DNA from: Myxococcales bacterium
GTDB lineage: Bacteria; Myxococcota; Polyangia; Fen-1088
NCBI GenBank assembly: GCA_003159055.1
Contig: PMLH01000143.1
Coordinates: 1 to 5,336, forward strand
DNA length: 5,336 nucleotides
Direction of reading: 5' to 3'
Part shown: piece by piece, positions 1-5,336 of the stretch
Numbering within the stretch: position 1 is the stretch's first letter
How the letters are laid out: the number at the start of each line of letters is the position of its first letter
Position numbers and translations under genes: made by a program
The notes under the pieces: generated by a model
The model's database searches: none
Seen by the model: only the letters and a program-made list of their open reading frames with translations
Told to the model about the DNA's origin: nothing

Positions 1-204
1 TGGGGCAGCCAGATCCGCTCCTACGTGTTGGCGCCGTATCGATTGGTTTCCGACCATCGGACCGGGATCAAGGTCGGCAACGTCGATGCGGTCTTGGACG
101 GCGACCTCGACCAGTTCATGGTAGCCATGCTGCTGATTTTGGCCGGTGATCCGTCAGCCGCCCCACAATCGAATGACGCCGAATCTCAGGGGGACGATCT
201 CTAA
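1..204 (+). CDS. prfB: Peptide chain release factor 2 (RF2), C-terminal fragment
   Basis: Partial gene, cut by the left edge; reading frame 1 is open from base 1 to a TAA at 202-204, giving the last 67 residues. RF2 recognises UGA and UAA stop codons in the ribosomal A site and triggers hydrolysis of peptidyl-tRNA. The fragment starts with [10 protein letters not shown], followed by the DHRTG and the VLDGDLDQF segments, which are the conserved C-terminal part of the RF1/RF2 family; the WGxQIRSYVL form is typical of RF2. The GGQ catalytic loop, the SPF stop-codon motif and the usual programmed frameshift site would all lie upstream, outside the window. After the conserved core there is a tail of about 25 residues, rich in Asp, Ser and Ala (ending ESQGDDL), somewhat longer than the short end of E. 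coli RF2. The prfB-lysS neighbourhood is also found in E. coli, which supports the call. Confidence 0.93.
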   Translation, partial: WGSQIRSYVLAPYRLVSDHRTGIKVGNVDAVLDGDLDQFMVAMLLILAGDPSAAPQSNDAESQGDDL

Positions 205-209
205 TCCCC

Positions 210-218
210 TGTGGATAA
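210..218 (-). promoter_or_regulatory. Perfect DnaA-box 9-mer in the prfB-lysS gap
   Basis: The plus strand reads TGTGGATAA, the exact reverse complement of the consensus DnaA box TTATCCACA. It lies 6 nt after the prfB stop. Two degenerate copies of the same 9-mer follow in the same gap, TGTGGACCA at 264-272 and CGTGGAGAA at 275-283, each with two mismatches. The match is seen directly; DnaA binding is inference. A single box would fit DnaA-dependent regulation rather than an origin, since there is no AT-rich unwinding region and no dnaA/dnaN context. By chance a given 9-mer on either strand would be expected a few hundredths of a time in a window this size, so coincidence is possible. Confidence 0.3.
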
Positions 219-232
219 GAGGCAAAAGTCTG

Positions 233-244
233 TATGGTTCCATA
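233..244. repeat. Short inverted repeat upstream of lysS
   Basis: TATGG and CCATA arms are separated by a 2-nt TT spacer, forming a 12-bp near-palindrome about 50 nt before the lysS start. It is too short, and the loop too tight, for a terminator, and no T tract follows. It could be an operator half-site pair or part of a promoter, as TATGGT resembles a -10 box, but no convincing -35 lies at the right distance. The gap between prfB and lysS shows no other structure apart from the DnaA-like 9-mers. Confidence 0.2.
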
Positions 245-294
245 GCCTTCCAACGTGCCTCCCTGTGGACCAACCGTGGAGAAACACATAGCCG

Positions 295-1839
295 ATGTCC
301 GATGAACGAGAACTGATAGCCGAACGCGAACGCAAAGTGGCCGAGCTTCGCCACGTCGGGCAGAACCCCTACGCCAACGGTTTTTCGCCCAAGCACACGA
401 CGGGCGACGTTCGGGCGTGGTTCGCCGCGGGCAACGCTCTAGCTGCCCATCCTCCCGACGGCGAAGTCAAGGCGGAGCGTTTTGCCGTCGCCGGGCGAAT
501 CGTCGCTCTGCGCAGCTTTGGCAAGGCGGCCTTCGCCAAGGTCCGCGACCGGTCGGGCGAAATCCAGATCTGGGTCAAGTTGGACGTTGTCGGAGAGAAG
601 TCCTTCGGGCTTTGGCGGTCCATGGAGCGCGGCGATTTTGTCGGTGTGGTCGGGCCGGCGGTGCTGACCAAGACCGGCGAGCAGACCATCGTCGCTGAGG
701 AGCTGCACGTGCTGACCAAGGCGACGCGGCCCTTGCCCGAGAAGTTCCACGGCCTGCAGGACATGGAAATCCGCTACCGCCAGCGCTACGTCGACCTCGT
801 GGCGAATCCCGAGGTGCGTGAGGTCTTCCTCAAGCGCACGGCGATCATCAAGGGGCTTCGTCGCTTCCTCGACGCGCGCGACTTTGTCGAAGTCGAAACG
901 CCGTCCATGCACACGGTGCTGGGTGGCGCGGCGGCGCGGCCGTTCCGGACGCACCACAACGCCCTCGACATGGATCTCACCATGCGCATCGCGCCCGAGC
1001 TGCACCTCAAGCGCTTGGTTGTGGGCGGGTTTGACCGCGTCTACGAGATCGGCCGCAATTTTCGCAATGAGGGCCTGTCGCGCCAGCACAACCCGGAGTT
1101 CACGATGCTGGAGTTCTACCAGGCCTACGCGACCTACCAGGACCTGATGCGGCTGACGGAAGAGCTGTTCGCCGAGCTGGCGCGCGAGCTCTGCGGTGGC
1201 ACGGTCATTGGCTACGGCGGCACCAAGGTCGATCTGGGGGCTTTCGAGCGCATTCCGATGAAAGACGCCATTGTTGCGGCGGTGGGGAAGGGGATGCTGC
1301 CGGCTGGCCTTGAGCGGCCCATGCTCGACGACGAGAGCGCGCTCTCGCAGTGGATTTCCAGCTCGGGCGCGCTTGAGCGCAAGGACGAGCTCTCGGCCGT
1401 CTTGCGCAAGTGCGAGACGCACGGGCATCGCGTGGGGGCGCTGTTCGACTACGGCGGCGAGCTGGCGTTGCCGCCAGAGAAGCCGGTGTTTGTTGTCGAA
1501 TACCCGGCCGAGACCTCGCCGCTGTCCCGTCGCAACGACGCGGATCCAACCCAGGTCGACCGCTTTGAGCTGTTCATCGTGGGCCGCGAGCACGCCAACG
1601 CCTTCTCCGAGCTCAACGACCCGGCCGACCAGCGCGCCCGCTTCCAGCGCCAGGTGGAAGCCAAAGCCAAGGGCGCCGAGGAGACCATGGATTACGACGA
1701 GGACTACTGTCGTGCCCTCGAGTACGGCATGCCGCCCACAGCGGGCGAGGGGATCGGCGTCGACCGGTTGGTCATGTTGCTCACCGACCAGCCGTCGATT
1801 CGCGACGTCATCCTGTTCCCGTTGATGAGGAAGGAATGA
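295..1839 (+). CDS. lysS: Lysyl-tRNA synthetase, class II
   Basis: Complete gene for a 514-residue cytoplasmic enzyme that activates lysine with ATP and attaches it to tRNA-Lys; the E. coli enzyme has 505 residues. The N-terminal OB-fold anticodon-binding domain spans about residues 63-145 ([18 protein letters not shown] onward). The linker has the family sequence [16 protein letters not shown] (150-165). The class II catalytic core follows: motif 1 around 186-203 (ending VEVETP), the GGAAARPF lysine-site segment at 210-217, motif 2 at 249-275 ([12 protein letters not shown] then [11 protein letters not shown]), the EYPAETSPL and [13 protein letters not shown] segments at 402-443, and motif 3 with GEGIGVDRL at 484-492 and the RDVILFP end. 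The ATG at 295 has a GGAGAA Shine-Dalgarno at 278-283, 11 nt upstream, slightly long but the only good candidate. All key motifs are intact. A promoter may lie in the 90-nt gap, but read-through from prfB is also possible because no terminator is visible. Confidence 0.97.
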   Translation: MSDERELIAERERKVAELRHVGQNPYANGFSPKHTTGDVRAWFAAGNALAAHPPDGEVKAERFAVAGRIVALRSFGKAAFAKVRDRSGEIQIWVKLDVVGEKSFGLWRSMERGDFVGVVGPAVLTKTGEQTIVAEELHVLTKATRPLPEKFHGLQDMEIRYRQRYVDLVANPEVREVFLKRTAIIKGLRRFLDARDFVEVETPSMHTVLGGAAARPFRTHHNALDMDLTMRIAPELHLKRLVVGGFDRVYEIGRNFRNEGLSRQHNPEFTMLEFYQAYATYQDLMRLTEELFAELARELCGGTVIGYGGTKVDLGAFERIPMKDAIVAAVGKGMLPAGLERPMLDDESALSQWISSSGALERKDELSAVLRKCETHGHRVGALFDYGGELALPPEKPVFVVEYPAETSPLSRRNDADPTQVDRFELFIVGREHANAFSELNDPADQRARFQRQVEAKAKGAEETMDYDEDYCRALEYGMPPTAGEGIGVDRLVMLLTDQPSIRDVILFPLMRKE

Positions 1840-1877
1840 CGATTTTCTATCGCGCAGCGGGCGAGGATTGGTCGTGA
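1836..1877 (+). CDS. Possible 13-codon coupling ORF between lysS and the permease gene
   Basis: An ATG at 1836 overlaps the lysS TGA (ATGA arrangement) and is preceded by the purine-rich GAGGAAGGA at 1827-1835. The frame runs [13 protein letters not shown] and stops at TGA 1875-1877, which itself overlaps the GTG start of the next gene at 1874 (GTGA). The peptide has no recognisable function. The double overlap suggests that ribosomes finishing lysS could reinitiate here and be handed on to the permease start. This is inference from geometry: a 14-codon open stretch is common by chance, and the purine tract lies so close to the ATG that its use is uncertain. Confidence 0.25.
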   Translation: MTIFYRAAGEDWS

Positions 1878-3361
1878 CGATCGCACGGGGCTTCGAGTGG
1901 TTCGTGGCGTGGCGCCACCTGCGCGATCCCGAACGTCGCTCGCGACGTCAGCTGGCGTTCAAGGTTGGCCTGGTGCTGGCATTGCTCGGGGTTGCGGATT
2001 TGGTCTTCCTTAAGCTGCGCGGCACTCCGATGCGTGATCCGTATGGCTTTGCTTCCGCGCGTCCGAATCCTGTCTACGAGTGGATGCAGATCGTTGGCGT
2101 GATTGACCTCATCGTGGCGGCCATCGTGATGTACGTGGGACGATTGTTCGCTCGCTTTACGCTCTTTACCGCCATTTCAATATTCGGCGTGTTTCTCGGC
2201 ACGGCGGCGCCGATTCTGGTCTTGTCGGTGATGTCAGGATTCGAGGCGGATTTGAAGGGCAAGATACGCGGCGCCAAAGCGGACGTCGTGGTTTCGATAC
2301 CCGACGACCGTCCTTTTCTCGACTGGCAACGTGTGCGTGAAACCATCCTGCACGTGCCAGGCGTGTCGGGTGTGACGCCATACCTTGAGGCCGAGGTGAT
2401 GGTGCGGTCCGGGGTTTCGCCCGCGGGAATCTTCCTGCGCGGCATCGATCCATCAAGCGCCGGCTCGGTCCTCGATCTCGGCCGAACTGCGCGCGAGTGC
2501 ACCATCGACGATCTGGCCCATCCCGAGCGCGTGCCGCTCGACCCGCTCAGCGACGAGAATGCGAAAGACGCACCTTCCATCATCCTGGGCGAAGAGCTCT
2601 ACGCGCGCACCTTGCGCGTGTTCCAGGGCAGCCTGGTGGACGTGGTCTGCCCGCTTTGCAAGATGGGGCCGAACGGTCCGATGCCCGGGCTCAAGAGCTT
2701 CCGGGTCGCCGGCCACTTCTACAGCGGAATGTATGAATTCGATTCCAAGCTGGCCTACGTCTCGCTGGCCGAGGCGCAGGCATTCTTGCGCATGCCCGGC
2801 GAGGTGACCGGCATCGACGTTCGTACCGAGGATCCGGATGCTGCGCCGAGAATCTCTGCCGCTATCCAGGCTGCGCTGGGGAGCGGCTACGAGGCCCAAT
2901 CTTGGGAAGAGCTGAACCGCGGTCTCTTCATGGCGCTGAGGCTGGAAAAGATCGCCATGTTCGTGGTGCTGACCTTCATCGCGCTGGTGGCCTCGTTCTC
3001 GATCGTCTCGACCCTGATCATGATGGCGACGGAAAAGGCGCGCGAGGTGGCGATTCTTAAGGCCATGGGCGCTAGCGATGGGGCGATCCAGCGCGTGTTC
3101 ATCGCCGAGGGGCTCTACATCGGGCTCATTGGGCTCATTTCTGGCGTGCTGACCGGCGTCGTCGGATGCCTGCTGATTAGGCGTTACGGCCTGCCGCTGC
3201 CAACGGACGTGTACTACATCACCCAGCTTCCCATCGTCATGCGCGCGGGCGAAATCGTCACCGTGGCGGCTTCCGCACTCGGGTTGTGCTTCCTGGCAAC
3301 CGTCTACCCAGCCCGGCTGGCCGCTCGGATGCGGCCAGTGGACGGATTGCGATACGAGTAG
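1874..3361 (+). CDS. lolC: Lipoprotein-releasing ABC transporter permease (LolC/LolE family)
   Basis: Inner-membrane permease of the Lol system, which extracts mature lipoproteins and hands them to periplasmic LolA using ATP hydrolysis by LolD. From GTG 1874 it is 495 residues. FVAWRHLRD (10-18) matches the cytoplasmic N-terminus of LolC/E, and [15 protein letters not shown] to [15 protein letters not shown] (96-131) is the family's first membrane helix and following segment. A periplasmic domain fills about 135-350 (with the [16 protein letters not shown] segment at 282-297), then an FtsX-type core has helices near 358-383, 410-436 and 455-480 and the cytoplasmic coupling segment [17 protein letters not shown] (385-401). 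It is about 90 residues longer than E. coli LolC because two extra hydrophobic segments (30-47 and 71-91) separate the N-terminal motif from the first family helix, giving six predicted membrane segments instead of four. A CPLC pair (C259, C262) lies in the periplasmic domain. The start is chosen because GAGG (1863-1866) sits 7 nt before GTG 1874; a TTG at 1868 would add two residues but abuts the Shine-Dalgarno. Only one permease is present, so it may act as a homodimer; lolE or lolF are alternative names. Confidence 0.9.
   Translation: MTIARGFEWFVAWRHLRDPERRSRRQLAFKVGLVLALLGVADLVFLKLRGTPMRDPYGFASARPNPVYEWMQIVGVIDLIVAAIVMYVGRLFARFTLFTAISIFGVFLGTAAPILVLSVMSGFEADLKGKIRGAKADVVVSIPDDRPFLDWQRVRETILHVPGVSGVTPYLEAEVMVRSGVSPAGIFLRGIDPSSAGSVLDLGRTARECTIDDLAHPERVPLDPLSDENAKDAPSIILGEELYARTLRVFQGSLVDVVCPLCKMGPNGPMPGLKSFRVAGHFYSGMYEFDSKLAYVSLAEAQAFLRMPGEVTGIDVRTEDPDAAPRISAAIQAALGSGYEAQSWEELNRGLFMALRLEKIAMFVVLTFIALVASFSIVSTLIMMATEKAREVAILKAMGASDGAIQRVFIAEGLYIGLIGLISGVLTGVVGCLLIRRYGLPLPTDVYYITQLPIVMRAGEIVTVAASALGLCFLATVYPARLAARMRPVDGLRYE
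3122..3139 (+). repeat. Tandem 9-bp duplication inside lolC
   Basis: GGGCTCATT occurs twice head to tail (3122-3130 and 3131-3139). It encodes GLI-GLI at residues 417-422, in the first of the two C-terminal membrane helices. The unit is a multiple of three, so gain or loss of a copy would keep the frame and change the helix by three residues. It is probably just a repetitive hydrophobic sequence. Confidence 0.5.
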
Positions 3362-3363
3362 GA

Positions 3364-4146
3364 ATGACATCCTCTGCGTTGACAGCGGAGAAGCCCATCG
3401 GTACGGTGCCAGACGCAATGGCCTCGTCCCAGGGCCCGGACATATCGACCCCCGCCGCGCGCAGCGGAGGGGCTCACGTGGTCGTGCGCGACATGTGGAA
3501 GGTCTTCGACCACGGTGGCCGTCGTATCGAGGTGCTGCGCGGAATCAACCTCGACCTCGCGCCGGGCGCGCTGGTGTCCATCGTCGGGGCCTCGGGCGTG
3601 GGCAAGTCGACGCTGCTTCACTTGCTCGGCACCTTGGACGTGCCCACCAGCGGGAGCATCGCCTTCGACGGACACAACGTCACCGCGCTGTCGCCCGGCA
3701 AGTTGGCCGACTTTCGCAACTCGTCCATCGGCTTCGTATTCCAGTTTCACCATCTCTTGCCCGAGTTCACGGCACTCGAGAACGTGATGATGCCAGGCCT
3801 CATCGCCAGACTTTCCCGCAAGGAAAGCGCGGAGCGTTCGGAAGCGATCTTGCTTCGCGTCGGACTGAAGGAGCGGCTGACCCACCGCCCGGGCGAGCTG
3901 TCGGGCGGCGAGCAGCAGCGGGTGGCGTTGGCGCGGGCACTGATGCTGTCGCCGCGGTTCCTGCTTGGCGACGAGCCGACCGGCAATCTCGACACCAAAA
4001 CCGGGCAGGCGATGCATGACCTGTTCTTCGAGCTCAACCGTGAGCTTGGCATGACGCTGCTCCTGGTGACCCACAACAACGAGCTGGCCGGTCGCGCGTA
4101 CCGCAAGCTGCGCATGATCGACGGCCAGATCGTGGAGGAAACGTGA
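3364..4146 (+). CDS. lolD: Lipoprotein-releasing ABC transporter ATP-binding protein LolD
   Basis: Cytoplasmic ATPase that powers the adjacent Lol permease. From ATG 3364 it has 260 residues, against 233 in E. coli LolD. Walker A is GASGVGKST (75-83), followed by [14 protein letters not shown]; the Q-loop region [16 protein letters not shown] (126-141, Gln127) is the LolD-subfamily form; the signature is LSGGEQQR (179-186), Walker B FLLGDEP (199-205) with catalytic Glu204, D-loop GNLD (207-210), and the switch His is His237 in VTHNN. All catalytic residues are present. The start is uncertain. ATG 3364 lies only 2 nt after the permease stop and has a poorly spaced AGGA directly before it; it gives a Ser/Ala/Pro-rich N-terminal extension of about 38 residues without family motifs. 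GTG 3478 has a strong GGAGG five to seven nt upstream and gives 222 residues, starting at the first beta strand as usual for the family. An ATG at 3418 has no ribosome site. ATG 3364 is kept because the extension still shows about 76% G/C at third positions and it fits tight operon spacing. Confidence 0.93.
   Translation: MTSSALTAEKPIGTVPDAMASSQGPDISTPAARSGGAHVVVRDMWKVFDHGGRRIEVLRGINLDLAPGALVSIVGASGVGKSTLLHLLGTLDVPTSGSIAFDGHNVTALSPGKLADFRNSSIGFVFQFHHLLPEFTALENVMMPGLIARLSRKESAERSEAILLRVGLKERLTHRPGELSGGEQQRVALARALMLSPRFLLGDEPTGNLDTKTGQAMHDLFFELNRELGMTLLLVTHNNELAGRAYRKLRMIDGQIVEET
3466..3472 (+). promoter_or_regulatory. Strong Shine-Dalgarno before an alternative lolD start
   Basis: GGAGGGG lies 5 nt before the in-frame GTG at 3478. 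It is one of the best anti-16S matches in the window, whereas the upstream ATG at 3364 has only an abutting AGGA. It therefore supports GTG 3478 as the true or an additional start of lolD. The match is direct; its use is inference. Confidence 0.4.
4134..4138 (+). promoter_or_regulatory. Ribosome binding site of bamA, inside lolD
   Basis: GGAGG followed by AA ends 4 nt before the GTG at 4143. It lies within the last codons of lolD and decides the bamA start, because the GTG overlaps the lolD TGA (GTGA) and opens directly into a signal peptide. The arrangement predicts translational coupling of bamA to lolD. Confidence 0.7.
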
Positions 4147-5336
4147 GGAGCCGGCTCCTTCTCGCTTCGGCCGTCGCACTCTGTTTGACGGCTTCCGCTG
4201 CCCTTGGTCAAGAGTCCGGCGAGGCGGGCAGGCGCCTGCGGGCCCCGGTCTTGCCGGCAGGCGAGATGGCGACCAGCGGCGTGGCGATGCCCAAGCTCGA
4301 CGTCGTGCGGGTCCACTTTCGAGGAAACCGCAAGGTCGAGGACGACGCCCTGAAGGTGAATCTCAAGACCAAGGCGGGCATGGTGCTTGGCAAGGAGTTG
4401 CTTCAGGAGGATGTTCGCACTCTCTGGCACTTGGGCTACTTCGAGGACGTGCAGGTGGAAACTGCGGAGGCCGAAGGGGGACTCGTGGTCACCTTCGTGC
4501 TCAAGGAAAAGCCGGCCATTCGCAAGATCTATGTTTCCGGCCACGACGAGGTCGGGCTGACCAAGATCAACGAGGTCCTCGACATCAAGAAGGAACAGGT
4601 ACTCGACCTAGCGAAGATCAAGAAGAACGTCGAAAAGATTCGCGAGCTTTACCTGCAACGCGGCTTCTATATGGCGGAGGTCGAATACGAGCTTCACCGC
4701 GACAGCCCGGGGCAGGTCGACGTCTATTTCCGCGTGCACGAGAACAGCAAGGTCGAAATCCGGCGCGTGAATTTCACTGGCAACCGGAACGTCACCGACG
4801 CCGAGCTCCGCAGCGTGATGCTCACCCAGCCGGGCGACCTCTTCTCGGCGCTGACCTCATCGGGGACCTACCGCGAAGACGTCTTCCAGCGCGATATCAT
4901 GCTCATCCAGAGCTACTACTTTGATCGCGGCTATATCAACGTGAAGGTGGCCGACCCGAAGATGGAGCTTTCGCCCGACCGCCGGTCGATGTACATCACG
5001 CTGTCGATCGAGGAAGGCCAGCAGTACCGCATCGGCGCCCTCGACGTGAAAGGCGAGTTGCTCGATTCGCGCGAAGCCTACCTGAAGCGCTTGCAGGCCA
5101 AGCCGGGCGACATCTTCAATCGCACGCAAGTTGCGCAGGACGTGCAGAACATTGCCGACCTCTACAAGGACAAGGGTTATGCCTACGTCAACTCGACGCC
5201 GGAAACCCGGGTCGACGAGAAGCAGCGGATGGTGGACCTGACCTTCGACATCCAGAAGGGGCCGCTGGTCAATTTCGAGCGCATCAATATCCGCGGCAAC
5301 AGCAAGACGCGCGACAAGGTCATCCGCCGCGAGATG
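4143..5336 (+). CDS. bamA: Outer membrane protein assembly factor BamA (Omp85), N-terminal part
   Basis: BamA is the core of the machine that folds and inserts beta-barrel proteins in the outer membrane. The frame is open from GTG 4143 to the window end, 398 residues, with no stop. A signal peptide covers about residues 1-22 ([22 protein letters not shown], likely cut before Gln23): positive start, hydrophobic core, small residues at the cut. A roughly 28-residue linker follows, then POTRA domains: POTRA1 about 52-124 ([30 protein letters not shown]), POTRA2 125-202 ([28 protein letters not shown]), POTRA3 203-292 ([31 protein letters not shown]), POTRA4 about 295-373 ([21 protein letters not shown]), and the start of POTRA5 from 376 ([24 protein letters not shown]). 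Each repeat shows the family pattern of a first strand, a Gly-Asn or similar turn, helices and a GY/GF before the later strands. The C-terminal barrel lies outside the window. Four POTRA domains before one ending in RDKVIRREM match BamA rather than TamA or FhaC. The gene overlaps lolD by 4 bp. Confidence 0.94.
   Translation, partial: MRSRLLLASAVALCLTASAALGQESGEAGRRLRAPVLPAGEMATSGVAMPKLDVVRVHFRGNRKVEDDALKVNLKTKAGMVLGKELLQEDVRTLWHLGYFEDVQVETAEAEGGLVVTFVLKEKPAIRKIYVSGHDEVGLTKINEVLDIKKEQVLDLAKIKKNVEKIRELYLQRGFYMAEVEYELHRDSPGQVDVYFRVHENSKVEIRRVNFTGNRNVTDAELRSVMLTQPGDLFSALTSSGTYREDVFQRDIMLIQSYYFDRGYINVKVADPKMELSPDRRSMYITLSIEEGQQYRIGALDVKGELLDSREAYLKRLQAKPGDIFNRTQVAQDVQNIADLYKDKGYAYVNSTPETRVDEKQRMVDLTFDIQKGPLVNFERINIRGNSKTRDKVIRREM
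4146..4159. repeat. 14-bp perfect palindrome at the bamA start
   Basis: AGGAGCCGGCTCCT equals its own reverse complement and begins one base after the bamA GTG. In RNA it could form a stem of 5 bp (6 with a G-U pair) around a CCGG loop, immediately downstream of the start codon. The CTCC part at 4155-4158 could alternatively pair with the GGAG of the bamA ribosome site at 4134-4137. A role in bamA translation is inference only; about 0.3 such palindromes are expected by chance in a window of this length. Confidence 0.35.

Noticed and set aside
210..238. Sigma-70 promoter with -10 TATGGT at 233-238 and -35 TGTGGA at 210-215
   Set aside because: Spacing is 17 bp, but the -35 matches the consensus at only two of six positions, so it is not supportable as a called promoter.
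205..260. Rho-independent terminator after prfB
   Set aside because: The only inverted repeat (233-244) has 5-bp arms, a 2-nt loop and no run of T after it.
205..294. T-box, lysine riboswitch or attenuator upstream of lysS
   Set aside because: The 90-nt gap is too short for a T-box or lysine riboswitch. There is no T-box sequence, no lysine-rich leader peptide and no hairpin followed by a T tract.
439..1593. Long minus-strand open frame opposite lysS
   Set aside because: It is antisense to a clearly conserved synthetase. High third-position GC leaves the opposite strand free of stops; the translation is Arg/Leu/His-rich with no recognisable motif.
3286..3363. Upstream start for lolD inside the permease gene
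   Set aside because: The frame is open upstream to about 3286, but this would overlap the conserved C-terminus of the permease by about 75 nt. The extra residues have no family similarity, and ATG 3364 or GTG 3478 are better starts.
2453..4179. Long minus-strand open frames opposite lolC and lolD (2453-3418 and 3304-4179)
   Set aside because: Same GC-driven shadow effect over genes with intact family motifs; no domain or ribosome site supports them.

Overview
The window is a compact, all-plus-strand stretch of a GC-rich Gram-negative genome. It carries the 3' end of a peptide chain release factor 2 gene (prfB), a complete class II lysyl-tRNA synthetase gene (lysS), a LolC/LolE-type lipoprotein-release permease, its LolD ATPase, and the 5' part of bamA (Omp85), which runs off the right edge. 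The Lol system and BamA imply an outer membrane. The high GC content, the strong G/C preference at third codon positions and the order prfB-lysS-lolC-lolD-bamA point to Myxococcota or another former deltaproteobacterial lineage. That assignment is from gene order and general knowledge, not from a search.

Layout. 1-204 encodes the last 67 residues of RF2. 205-294 is the only real intergenic gap (90 nt); it shows no terminator, but it holds a perfect DnaA-box 9-mer and a small inverted repeat. 295-1839 is lysS. 1840-1873 is a short junction spanned by a possible 13-codon ORF that overlaps the lysS stop at one end and the permease start at the other. 1874-3361 is the permease, 3364-4146 lolD, and 4143-5336 bamA without its beta-barrel. 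From lysS onward each gene starts within a few bases of the previous stop, so lysS-lolC-lolD-bamA looks like one transcription unit with translational coupling.

How the genes work together. RF2 and LysRS serve protein synthesis. The permease and LolD would form the inner-membrane ABC machine that releases mature lipoproteins to the periplasmic carrier LolA. BamA is the core of the complex that folds beta-barrel proteins into the outer membrane, and it depends on lipoprotein partners delivered by Lol. The last three genes are therefore an outer-membrane biogenesis module joined to a translation gene.

I see no mobile element, CRISPR array, RNA gene or novel multi-gene system. Points worth a second look are details: a permease with two extra predicted membrane segments and a CxxC pair in its periplasmic domain, the coupling mini-ORF, an uncertain lolD start, a palindrome on the bamA start, and the DnaA-box match upstream of lysS.
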